Shown in pieces: positions 1 to 7,150 of a DNA stretch of 9,672 bases. Below the pieces are notes generated by a model. The model made no database searches and was not told where the DNA came from. It was given only the letters and a program-made list of their open reading frames with translations. The stretch lies in assembly GCA_903840235.1 (NCBI GenBank), contig CAIMFE010000101.1:1-9672 (forward strand), read 5' to 3'. The DNA is from an uncultured Opitutia bacterium. GTDB lineage: Bacteria; Verrucomicrobiota; Verrucomicrobiia; Opitutales; UBA953. Both the position numbers and the translations under genes were made by a program. The stretch's first letter is position 1. Every line of letters begins with the position of its first letter.

Positions 1-2243
1 ACCAATGAACGGTTTCTTAGACCGTAGATGATTTGACGCTGATAATTAAGCACGTCGTCATACTGTAAGAGACGTTTACGTTGAGAGTAATTCTGACCTT
101 CAACGCGCTTTTGGGCGGTGCCAATTGAACGATTCAGTAAAGGGTGTTCGAGTGGCTCGCCTTCTTTAAATGATTTCTCCAAGAGCGATGAAATAATACC
201 GGCATTCGAGAAGAGGCGCATTAAGTCATCTTCTAGAGCGATTAAAAATCTTGAACGACCAGGGTCGCCTTGACGTGAGCAGCGACCGCGTAATTGACGA
301 TCCACGCGACGCGATTCGTGACGCTCGGTGCCGAGTACGAAGAGTCCGCCTAATTCTCTCACGCCTTCACCCAGACGAATGTCGGTTCCGCGTCCGGCCA
401 TGTTAGTCGCAATGGTTACGGCGCCTTTTTGGCCGGCCATGGCGATAATATCCGCTTCTTGTTCGTGGTGTTTAGCGTTGAGTACTTTGTGAGGAATCTT
501 CGCGATGGTGAGCATTCGACTTAAGGTTTCCGAAGCTTCAACGGAAGCAGTGCCGACCAGGACGGGCTGACCTTTTTTATGTGATTCGGTAATTTGCTTT
601 ATCGAATAACTATATTTTTCACGACGTGTTTTAAAAACTATATCATTTTCATCGATGCGAATGCAGGTTCGATGAGCGGGGATGGTGACCACCGTCAGAC
701 CGTAAATTTCATGGAATTCAGTGGCTTCGGTTTCGGCGGTACCTGTCATGCCTGCCAACTTTTGGTACATGCGGAAATAATTTTGAATGGTGATGGTCGC
801 GTATGTTTTATTTTCTTTTTCGAGAGCAACGCCTTCTTTGGCTTCCATCGCTTGGTGCAGTCCATCGCTCCAGCGTCGACCGGCCATAATACGCCCCGTG
901 TTCTCGTCGACGATCATGACCTTCTCTTCTTGAACGACATAATGACGGTCTTTTTCGTAGAGGGCGAAGGCTTTAAGTAATTGGCCAATCGCGTGAATAT
1001 CTTCAGAAACTTGAACGTAGGCGGCTTCGGCTTGAGCGCGTAATTCGTTACGTTTTTCTACGGTCAGCGATTCATCTTTATCTAATTCAACGTAGCGCGT
1101 GGGTAAATCGGGTAAAACGAAAGCATCCGGTTCGCCGGGGCGTAAGGTGTCGCGCCCGAGTTGAGTAAGATCTGATTCATGATTACGCTCACTGATGGAA
1201 AAGTACAAACGCTCCTTGAGATAAAAGCGGCGGTCTTTTTCGACTTCGCTCGCGAGATTGCCTTCAAAGGCTTCGAGGGCTTTTCTCCAGCGACCCACTT
1301 CCATTAAGCGGCTGAATGATTTATTGCGCGGCATCCCGTGTGCGGTGAGCCAGAGTTTGTCTAAGGTCTCCTGGGAAGGTTCTTTATTTTCAGGAACTTT
1401 TTTTAGTTCAGCTTCGACTTCATTGATGATGCGTGTGACCAACTTAGTTTGTAATTCAAAAAGTTTACGGACGGGTTCAACTAAGCGAGGGAAAGCGGGT
1501 TCGCGTTCTTCAGTGGTGGGTCCGGAAATAATCAACGGGGTGCGGGCTTCATCGATTAGAATCGAGTCGATTTCGTCGACGATACAGAAGTAATGACCGC
1601 GTTGAACTTGTTCTTTGGCGGATAGGGCCATGCCGTTGTCACGCAAGTAATCGAAACCGAATTCCGAAGCGGTTCCATAGGTAACATCGCAAGCATAAGC
1701 TTTTTGGCGTTCTTCGTTACCCATTTGATTTTGGATACAGCCCACGGTGAGGCCGAGCCAGCGATAGAGGTGGCCAATCCATTCGGAGTCACGTCGAGCC
1801 AAGTAATCATTCACGGTGACCAGTTGGCAGTTTTTACCCGTGAGTGCGTTGAGATAAAGGGGAAGTGAAGCGACTAAAGTTTTACCTTCGCCGGTGGCCA
1901 TTTCGGCAATTTTATTTTGGTGGAGAGCGATACCGCCGACTAACTGAACATCGAAGTGAACCATTTCCCAGGTGAGCTCATGTTCGCAGACAATCGCTTT
2001 CGTTCCGCAGAGTCGACGGGCAGCATTTTTAACTACGGCAAAAGCTTCGGGTAAAAGAGCGTCTAATTTTTCGCCTTTGGCCAAACGCGCTTTGAATTCT
2101 GCTGTCTTGGCACGGACCTGTTCGTCGGAAAGTTTCTGGTATTCTAACTCCAGCGCATTGATGCGCTTAACGATGGGGGCGCACTTGCGGAGAAAACTCC
2201 GATTGTGGCTACCAACAAAGAGTTTGAGGATGCTTTGGAACAT
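1..2243 (-). CDS. secA: Preprotein translocase ATPase SecA, C-terminus beyond left edge
   Basis: SecA is the cytoplasmic motor ATPase that pushes unfolded preproteins through the SecYEG channel. Translating the minus strand from the ATG at 2243 gives 747 uninterrupted residues that run off the left edge. Visible motifs in order are Walker A MATGEGKT (115-122), Walker B DEID (223-226) followed by SILIDEARTPLIISG, the GRRWSDGLHQAMEAKEG stretch, AGMTGTAETEA, MAGRGTD (615-621) and motif VI RGRCSRQGD around Cys655. The frame ends near the start of the helical scaffold (LLQYDDVLNYQR), so perhaps 250 residues are missing, including the wing, IRA1 and the C-terminal tail. Two insertions relative to E. 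coli SecA are visible: about ten residues (HELTWEM) before DVQL, and a long segment after the ISGP motif. Both recall verrucomicrobial and chlamydial SecA. No Shine-Dalgarno sequence precedes the start (CTCCGGTCCCCT then ATG). The gene is divergent from the deacetylase-like gene. Identity is near certain. Confidence 0.97.
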   Translation of the reverse strand, partial: MFQSILKLFVGSHNRSFLRKCAPIVKRINALELEYQKLSDEQVRAKTAEFKARLAKGEKLDALLPEAFAVVKNAARRLCGTKAIVCEHELTWEMVHFDVQLVGGIALHQNKIAEMATGEGKTLVASLPLYLNALTGKNCQLVTVNDYLARRDSEWIGHLYRWLGLTVGCIQNQMGNEERQKAYACDVTYGTASEFGFDYLRDNGMALSAKEQVQRGHYFCIVDEIDSILIDEARTPLIISGPTTEEREPAFPRLVEPVRKLFELQTKLVTRIINEVEAELKKVPENKEPSQETLDKLWLTAHGMPRNKSFSRLMEVGRWRKALEAFEGNLASEVEKDRRFYLKERLYFSISERNHESDLTQLGRDTLRPGEPDAFVLPDLPTRYVELDKDESLTVEKRNELRAQAEAAYVQVSEDIHAIGQLLKAFALYEKDRHYVVQEEKVMIVDENTGRIMAGRRWSDGLHQAMEAKEGVALEKENKTYATITIQNYFRMYQKLAGMTGTAETEATEFHEIYGLTVVTIPAHRTCIRIDENDIVFKTRREKYSYSIKQITESHKKGQPVLVGTASVEASETLSRMLTIAKIPHKVLNAKHHEQEADIIAMAGQKGAVTIATNMAGRGTDIRLGEGVRELGGLFVLGTERHESRRVDRQLRGRCSRQGDPGRSRFLIALEDDLMRLFSNAGIISSLLEKSFKEGEPLEHPLLNRSIGTAQKRVEGQNYSQRKRLLQYDDVLNYQRQIIYGLRNRSL

Positions 2244-2442
2244 AGGGGACCGGAGGCGAAAGTTAGCAAACCCTCGGTAGAAAAGGCGAGCCAAAGCCCC
2301 CGTAGTTCAAATAATAAATGGGGGTAAATAAGCCCTGACTGGTGTGATTTCGGCTAAAAAGTTCGATTTATTGGGCCTTTTGACTCTTTACGGTCCCACT
2401 TGTCACCCAGGCTCTCAATGGCGTAGGGTTTGGTAACTCTCG
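2244..2442. promoter_or_regulatory. Divergent intergenic region between secA and the deacetylase-like gene
   Basis: These 199 bases must hold the promoter for the rightward gene and probably one for secA, because the two genes point away from each other. The best element I can see is a TATTAT -10-like hexamer on the minus strand at 2316-2311, about 68 bases before the secA start, without a matching -35 at normal spacing. On the plus strand TTGTCA (2400-2405) lies 18 bases before TAGGGT (2424-2429), a poor -10. A C5/G5 inverted repeat (2297-2301 with 2320-2324) has an 18-base loop and is weak. No open frame here looks like a gene. The regulatory role is inferred from gene layout. Confidence 0.35.
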
Positions 2443-3213
2443 ATGCTTAAGCTTTTATTTAAGTCCGTAACGGTTTTTGCCCTGTTCGTAGGCGGTGCAG
2501 TTTGCGCGGCGGAAAGTCCCAAGGTGGTTATTTGGAAATTTGATGACGTGCGGGCGGGAGAAAAAGCCCGTCTTCTTCCCGGATTTAAAAAGGTCAGCGA
2601 TTGGGCCGTGAAAAATAAAACGGTTATTTCGATGGGCGTGATTTGTGACTCGTTAGCCAATCCTAATGCGGACGATGTTGCGTGGATAAAGAAGAATGCG
2701 ATCGAGAATGGTGGGTGTGTCGAATTCTGGCTACACGGGTGGGACCATAAAAAAATCAAAAAAGCCGACGGTTCGGATGGGTCTGAATTTAATGGGTCGG
2801 ATTTAGTAACCCAGCAAAAACATTTTAAGGATGCTTGTGATATTTTTACTAAAAATACTCAACTCACGTTCAACACTTTTGGGGCGCCGTATAATCAGAG
2901 TGACGAAAATACCGCGGTGGCGATGGATGTTTGTCCGAATCTGACGAACTGGTTTTTCGGACCGAAAGATAAGAAGCGCATCGTTTTGGGACGTACGATC
3001 AATATGGAGGTCGCCACGGGGAAGGTGAGCTACGAAAAATTCGCGGAAGCATATAAAGCGAAGACACCGACCAGTCCGCTGGTTTTACAGGGTCACGTCG
3101 GCCAATGGGACGACCAATCTTACAAAGATTTTGTGAAAATTGCTGATTTTCTTAGCAAAGAAGGTTGGACTGCAAAAACACCAAGACAATGGGCGGAGTC
3201 GCTCAAAAAATAA
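2443..3213 (+). CDS. Secreted polysaccharide deacetylase-like protein (NodB/CE4-type fold)
   Basis: This 256-residue protein begins with a basic start, a hydrophobic stretch (about 9-20) and a likely signal peptidase I site near VCA-AE (21-24), so it should be periplasmic or secreted. The Cys21 context does not fit a lipobox. The mature part has remnants of polysaccharide deacetylase motifs: KFDDV (32-36, normally TFDDG), HGWDH (98-102, matching the HxxxH metal pair), FGAPYN (146-151, normally with an Arg as in RPPY) and LQGH (215-218, normally LxxH). A zinc site of Asp35, His98 and His102 with Asp34 as base is therefore possible, but the Arg of motif 3 is absent. The family removes acetyl or similar groups from cell-wall or other polysaccharides; the substrate cannot be read from the sequence. 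trxB follows 89 bases downstream on the same strand. No Shine-Dalgarno sequence is visible. It could be a divergent or inactive member of the glycoside hydrolase/deacetylase barrel superfamily. Confidence 0.72.
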   Translation: MLKLLFKSVTVFALFVGGAVCAAESPKVVIWKFDDVRAGEKARLLPGFKKVSDWAVKNKTVISMGVICDSLANPNADDVAWIKKNAIENGGCVEFWLHGWDHKKIKKADGSDGSEFNGSDLVTQQKHFKDACDIFTKNTQLTFNTFGAPYNQSDENTAVAMDVCPNLTNWFFGPKDKKRIVLGRTINMEVATGKVSYEKFAEAYKAKTPTSPLVLQGHVGQWDDQSYKDFVKIADFLSKEGWTAKTPRQWAESLKK

Positions 3214-3302
3214 TTTCACCGTATCGATGGCAGGAGCGAATACTGGAGGCCTGATTTTCTGTCTTGCCGTCACGTCAAACCACCCAAAATTAAAAACTCC
3301 TT

Positions 3303-4232
3303 ATGGCTGAAAATGTTTTAATCTTAGGAACGGGATGTGCGGGACTCACCGCCGCGATTTACGCTGCTCGTGCAGGTTTAAGTCCATTGGTCCTCGAAGG
3401 CGGTCAGCCAGGTGGGCAATTAACAACGACCTCCGAAGTCGAAAATTTTCCAGGCTTTGTTCACGGCGTCGATGGCAACGAATTGATTACCAATATGAAA
3501 GCTCAGGCGGAACGCTTCGGTGCACGTTTTGCTTGGGATCGTATCGAGAAGGTAGATTTTTCCGGAGCCACTAAAAAACTCGTCGGCGGAGAAGCCACTT
3601 ATGAAGCGAAGGCGGTTATCATAGCCACGGGTGCTTCGCCTCGTCTCATGGGCATTCCTGGTGAGAAAGAGTACTACGGTGGCAACGGCGTAACCACCTG
3701 TGCGACTTGCGATGGTGCTTTTTATCGCAACGTACCGGTTGTCGTGGTGGGTGGTGGCGACTCGGCCTGTGAAGAGGCTTTATTCCTTACACGCTTTGCT
3801 TCCAAAGTAATTTTAATCCACCGTCGCGATAAATTCCGTGCTTCTGAAATCATGCTACAGCGCGTAAAGTCTCACGAAAAGATTGAACTCGCACTGAATT
3901 GTACACCGCTTGAAATTTTAGGCGGGCCTGATGGTAAAGTTCACACCATTAAAGTTAAAGAAGCCGACGGAAAAATCCGCGAAATCCCCTGTAAATGCGT
4001 CTTTATTGCGATCGGACACATTCCTAATTCGCAGCCTTTTACTCCCGCCTTAAAGGTTGATGAAAATGGTTATCTTGTCGCTGAAGCTAATACCGTGAAC
4101 ACGCAAGTTCCTGGTGTTTTTGTCGCCGGTGATTGTGCGGATCACGTTTACCGTCAAGCCATCACGGCCGCGGGTATGGGTTGTCGTGCGGCCATTGAAG
4201 CTGAACGATGGTTGTCTGAGCACGTAAGCTAA
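3303..4232 (+). CDS. trxB: Thioredoxin-disulfide reductase
   Basis: This flavoenzyme passes electrons from NADPH through FAD and a redox-active disulfide to thioredoxin in the cytoplasm. The 309-residue length is normal for the low-molecular-weight bacterial type. Motifs in order are the FAD dinucleotide fold GTGCAG (9-14), GGQL (37-40), ATG near 108-110, the redox pair CATC (133-136), the NADPH fold GGGDSA (150-155), HRRDKFRAS (173-181) with the arginines that bind the NADP 2'-phosphate, and the C-terminal FAD motif VAGDCAD (274-280) followed by YRQAITAAGMG. All catalytic parts are present. Position 12 of the first motif is Cys where Pro is common (GxGPAG). The ATG start directly precedes the FAD fold, so the N-terminus is secure, although no Shine-Dalgarno sequence is present. 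The gene lies 89 bases after the deacetylase-like gene and may share its transcript. A strong hairpin lies 18 bases after the stop. Confidence 0.96.
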   Translation: MAENVLILGTGCAGLTAAIYAARAGLSPLVLEGGQPGGQLTTTSEVENFPGFVHGVDGNELITNMKAQAERFGARFAWDRIEKVDFSGATKKLVGGEATYEAKAVIIATGASPRLMGIPGEKEYYGGNGVTTCATCDGAFYRNVPVVVVGGGDSACEEALFLTRFASKVILIHRRDKFRASEIMLQRVKSHEKIELALNCTPLEILGGPDGKVHTIKVKEADGKIREIPCKCVFIAIGHIPNSQPFTPALKVDENGYLVAEANTVNTQVPGVFVAGDCADHVYRQAITAAGMGCRAAIEAERWLSEHVS

Positions 4233-4250
4233 GCATCCATTTACTTGTAC

Positions 4251-4286
4251 AAAAAATAAGGTGCGAAAATTCGCACCTTATTTTTT
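4251..4286. terminator. Bidirectional hairpin terminator between trxB and ilvB
   Basis: A perfect inverted repeat has 17-base arms (4251-4267 and 4270-4286) around two A residues. The outer arms are six A and six T, and the GC-bearing core is AAGGTGCGAA paired with TTCGCACCTT. Read rightwards the hairpin ends in T6 just after trxB; read leftwards it also ends in T6 after the ilvB stop at 4303. It therefore has the form of an intrinsic terminator in both directions, which fits the convergent genes on either side. Confidence 0.9.
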
Positions 4287-4302
4287 GGAATCTAACGAGA
4301 GT

Positions 4303-6111
4303 TTACTTCGTGAGAATTTCCATGGCCGATTTCTTCTGTGGAATAAATGGCAACACGTGTTCGGTGTAAGGAACAACGACGTCGAGTAAGTAAGGGCCGT
4401 CGTGATCAAGCATTTCGCGAATCGCATCACGAAGGTCTTCGCGCTTCATGACCTGGCGAGCTTTGATGCCGAAGCCATTAGCAATCTTAACGAAGTCAGG
4501 ATAGAGTCCGCCTGGATTGTCAGGGCTACCAATATTGGTGGCATCACCTAAGATGGTATGTCCGCGAACACCGGCGTAGAAGCGATCTTCCCACTGAACC
4601 ACCATGCCTAAGTGTTGATTATTAAGGAGGAGAACCTTGGCGTTAATCTTTTCAATTTTCATACACGCCAATTCTTGAATATTCATCAAGAATGAGCCGT
4701 CGCCATCGATATCAATGACCTGCTTTTTAGGGCAGGCTACTTTAGCACCGATAGCAGCAGGGAGGCCGAAGCCCATTGTACCTGCGCCTAATGAGCTAAT
4801 GAAAGTGCGTGGTTTATTGAATTGGTAGTACTGGGGGGCCCACATTTGGTGTTGGCCCACGCCGGTTGAGATAATCGCTTCGCCTTTGGTCTCTTGGTAG
4901 AGGGTTTCAACGGCTTCTTGAGGTAAGATGTGCTTCGAACCCTTGCGATCGTAACTGAAAGGGAAGGGGTGTTCTTTTTTCCAGCCATTGATGGTGGTGT
5001 ACCACTTTTTGAGATCAGGCTTTTTAAAATTCTTTTTGGTCAGTGCTGCGAGACGTTTGAGTGCGTGTTTAACATCCGAGTGAATCGGATAGTCTGCGAA
5101 TTTATTTTTATGGTGTTCGGAGCGATCAATGTCGATGTGGACAATCGTGGCGTCGGGAGCAAATTTTTCAATCGCACCGGTGATGCGATCGTCAAAGCGA
5201 GCGCCGAGTACGATGAGTAAGTCGCTCTTACAAACAGCCCAGTTACCAGCAACGGTACCGTGCATGCCGTACCAGTAGAGTGATTGTGGGTGATTGGCTG
5301 GGAAGGCGCCCAAGCCCATGAGAGTTGAGGCAACTGGGATGTTAGTGGCTTCAGCGAATTCCATTAACTCTTTGTGGGCGTCGCCCGAAAGAATGCCGCC
5401 ACCGATATAAAGAACAGGCTGTTTTGCTTTTTCGATTAAGCGAATAATCGTTTCGAATTGGGCGTCGCCGGGCTTAGGAGGAATCGCCAAACCAGGAATG
5501 GACACATCGTCGATTGACTTAGGAAATACGGGCACAAATTCAATTTGTTGTACGTCTTTAGGAATATCGATAACGACAGGACCTGGGCGTCCAGTGGTCG
5601 CAATTTTGAAAGCCTTATACATGATCATCGGCAGCTCTTCGTAATTTAATACGAGGAAGGAGTGCTTCACGATGGGAAGAGTCATTCCATAGAAATCAGT
5701 TTCTTGGAAAGCGGCACGTCCGATGAATTGTTGGTAAACTTGTCCAGTGATGCAGATTAATGGAATGCTATCCATGTGAGCATCGGCAATCGCGGTAACT
5801 AAATTGGTGGCACCAGGGCCTGAGGTCGCCATACACACGCCAGGTTTGCCGGTGGCGCGAGAGTATCCATGAGCCATGAAAGCTCCGCCTTGTTCGTGAC
5901 GAGGAAGGATGGTGCGAATTTTTTTGGAACGGGTGAGTCCTTGGTGGAGTTCCATCGAAGCGCCGCCTGGGTATGCGAAGATTGTGTCGACGCCGAGATT
6001 CTCAAGGCAGCGGACCATGACATCACAACCGCGCATTTTCACGCCGGTGGTGGCGGAAGAGGTGGATTTTGTTTTAGGGGTCGATTGCTTCGCAGCGTTC
6101 TTTTTTGTCAT
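4303..6111 (-). CDS. ilvB: Acetolactate synthase (acetohydroxyacid synthase), large catalytic subunit
   Basis: The enzyme joins two pyruvates to acetolactate, or pyruvate and 2-oxobutyrate to acetohydroxybutyrate, the first shared step of valine, leucine and isoleucine synthesis. The 602 residues carry YPGGASMELHQ (48-57), the catalytic Glu73 in RHEQGG, the central FAD-associated GARFDDR (303-309), and the thiamine diphosphate/magnesium motif GDGS (470-473) through NN (497-498), followed by GMVVQWED with Trp508. The ending HVLPFIPQKKSAMEIL is typical of biosynthetic enzymes. The first 25 residues are a Lys/Ser/Thr-rich extension; a later Met26 is the only obvious alternative start. Tyr126 stands where plant enzymes have the Pro of GQVP. 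No small regulatory subunit gene (ilvN) is adjacent, so feedback control must be encoded elsewhere or be absent. thiD lies 145 bases upstream on the same strand with no clear terminator between. No Shine-Dalgarno sequence is present. Confidence 0.96.
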   Translation of the reverse strand: MTKKNAAKQSTPKTKSTSSATTGVKMRGCDVMVRCLENLGVDTIFAYPGGASMELHQGLTRSKKIRTILPRHEQGGAFMAHGYSRATGKPGVCMATSGPGATNLVTAIADAHMDSIPLICITGQVYQQFIGRAAFQETDFYGMTLPIVKHSFLVLNYEELPMIMYKAFKIATTGRPGPVVIDIPKDVQQIEFVPVFPKSIDDVSIPGLAIPPKPGDAQFETIIRLIEKAKQPVLYIGGGILSGDAHKELMEFAEATNIPVASTLMGLGAFPANHPQSLYWYGMHGTVAGNWAVCKSDLLIVLGARFDDRITGAIEKFAPDATIVHIDIDRSEHHKNKFADYPIHSDVKHALKRLAALTKKNFKKPDLKKWYTTINGWKKEHPFPFSYDRKGSKHILPQEAVETLYQETKGEAIISTGVGQHQMWAPQYYQFNKPRTFISSLGAGTMGFGLPAAIGAKVACPKKQVIDIDGDGSFLMNIQELACMKIEKINAKVLLLNNQHLGMVVQWEDRFYAGVRGHTILGDATNIGSPDNPGGLYPDFVKIANGFGIKARQVMKREDLRDAIREMLDHDGPYLLDVVVPYTEHVLPFIPQKKSAMEILTK

Positions 6112-6256
6112 GGTCGAATAGCGGGATGTTTACCGCAGGGAATGGGTTAGAAAAGGTGTGCAAGGCGAAGGGGCAAGTGTGAATAACCTAGGAGGGTTAA
6201 AAACATCCGATTTAGGGCAATTAGGCTGAAATTTGACCCCGTTTTTTACCTAAAAA

Positions 6257-7063
6257 CTAATGTTTAATGTGCTTTAATCCTGCCACCGAAATAGGGGAGT
6301 TCATGCCCGCCTGCAGGTAGGCATGTCCGGCCACCACGGCCGACTGTAAATCTTTTCCGAGCGCGAGGTGTGCGGTGATCGCTGCGGATAAAGTGCAACC
6401 GCTTCCGTGGGTATCAATTTCTTTGATGCGTTTAGCTTTTAGCACAAAAGTTTTTCCATCGGGCCAAGCGAGCACGTCGATCAATTCATCGCCTTGTGCA
6501 TGACCACCTTTTAATAAAAACGGCACGTGATAAAGTTGAGCTAGTTCGCGTGCTTCTGCTTCGCAGTTCAAACCGCCAATAGCAGTTTTACTCAATAAAA
6601 TCGAGGCTTCATCAAGGTTAGGTGTAACTAACGTAGCTAAAGGTATTAGGCTTTTTTTGACGGCCTGGACGGCATCGGGTGACAAAAGACAGGCACCGCT
6701 TGAAGCGACCATGACAGGATCAATCACGCTGGGAATTTTGGTGGAGCTGATTAATTGGGCGACTGCTTCAACGATTTCTGTATTCAGCAACATCCCGGTT
6801 TTGAGGGCGCGCGGCTGAAAGTGACGAATCACTTGTTCGCATTGCTCGATAACAAAGCCTGCTGGGGTAGCTTGAATTCCGCTTACTCCTGTTGGATTTT
6901 GAGCAGTTAAACAAGTGATTGCGGTGGTTCCGTAGACTCCATTCGCCGCAAATGTCAGTAAATCAACCTGTATGCCAGCACCCGCTCCGCTATCGGAACC
7001 CGCGATGGTTAATGCCGAATTTAACCCATTATTTTGGCTGTGATGTTGATTATCGAATTTCAT
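6257..7063 (-). CDS. thiD: Hydroxymethylpyrimidine/phosphomethylpyrimidine kinase
   Basis: ThiD phosphorylates hydroxymethylpyrimidine twice to give HMP diphosphate, the pyrimidine precursor of thiamine phosphate, in the cytoplasm. The 268 residues show the ribokinase-fold signature TIAGSDSGAGAGIQVDL (19-35) with NGVYGTTAITCLTAQN (41-56), KTGML (88-92), IDPVMVASSG (114-123), TPNLDEA (147-153), LLKGGHA (183-189) and the anion-hole/active-site motif THGSGCT (218-224) with Cys223. Length and motifs match a stand-alone ThiD, not a ThiD-ThiE or ThiD-TenA fusion. Pyridoxal kinases share this fold, but the AGSDSGAGAG and HGSGCT motifs together favour ThiD; some such enzymes act on both vitamins. About 14 polar residues precede the fold. 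No thiamine diphosphate riboswitch is recognisable upstream. The gene is divergent from the small membrane protein gene and precedes ilvB. Confidence 0.94.
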   Translation of the reverse strand: MKFDNQHHSQNNGLNSALTIAGSDSGAGAGIQVDLLTFAANGVYGTTAITCLTAQNPTGVSGIQATPAGFVIEQCEQVIRHFQPRALKTGMLLNTEIVEAVAQLISSTKIPSVIDPVMVASSGACLLSPDAVQAVKKSLIPLATLVTPNLDEASILLSKTAIGGLNCEAEARELAQLYHVPFLLKGGHAQGDELIDVLAWPDGKTFVLKAKRIKEIDTHGSGCTLSAAITAHLALGKDLQSAVVAGHAYLQAGMNSPISVAGLKHIKH

Positions 7064-7150
7064 TTTTAGGTCAGTTAAATTAGCCAGCCACAGCTTTAAA
7101 TAAGAATTGTTATTTACATTTTACAACAATAACTAAGGTAAAACATTGAA
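7064..7150. promoter_or_regulatory. AT-rich divergent promoter region with a small inverted repeat
   Basis: This 87-base gap separates the divergent thiD and small membrane protein genes and is clearly richer in A and T than its surroundings, so it should contain both promoters. It holds the inverted repeat ATTGTT (7106-7111) and AACAAT (7125-7130), separated by 13 bases, a spacing compatible with a dimeric regulator's operator. I cannot assign a convincing -35/-10 pair in either direction. No thiamine riboswitch element such as CUGAGA is present on the thiD leader. The role as promoter is inferred from layout; the operator is a weak guess. Confidence 0.4.
7135..7138 (+). promoter_or_regulatory. 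Weak ribosome binding site AAGG for the small membrane protein gene
   Basis: AAGG is the only Shine-Dalgarno-like sequence found just upstream of any gene in the window. It lies 12 bases before TTG (7151) and 6 bases before an in-frame ATT (7145). The upstream in-frame stop TAA at 7139-7141 confines the start to ATT 7145, TTG 7151 or a site further in. The spacing favours ATT, but ATT starts are very rare, so the call stays open. Confidence 0.4.

Noticed and set aside
594..980. A 128-codon open frame on the plus strand opposite secA
   Set aside because: It lies wholly within the intact secA frame on the other strand and its translation has no recognisable family features; it is a by-product of secA codon use.
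2297..2324. C5/G5 inverted repeat as a hairpin in the secA upstream region
   Set aside because: Five base pairs closing an 18-base loop, with no T run, is not a credible terminator or regulatory hairpin.
2550..2575. CGGGC/GCCCG inverted repeat
   Set aside because: It lies inside the deacetylase-like coding sequence and is explained by codon use.
6190..6196. Perfect Shine-Dalgarno-like AGGAGGG on the plus strand between ilvB and thiD
   Set aside because: No ATG, GTG or TTG follows at a usable distance and no coding frame is open there. The nearby TAACC/GGTTA inverted repeat (6184-6199) has only a 5-bp stem.
6241..6257. GTTTTT/AAAAAC inverted repeat at the end of thiD as a terminator
   Set aside because: The stem is almost entirely A-T with a 5-base loop, so it should not be stable enough to stop transcription before ilvB.
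7064..7150. Possible thiamine diphosphate riboswitch before thiD
   Set aside because: The thiD leader on the minus strand lacks the conserved CUGAGA and the distal conserved stem of the THI box, and 87 bases shared with a divergent gene leave little room.
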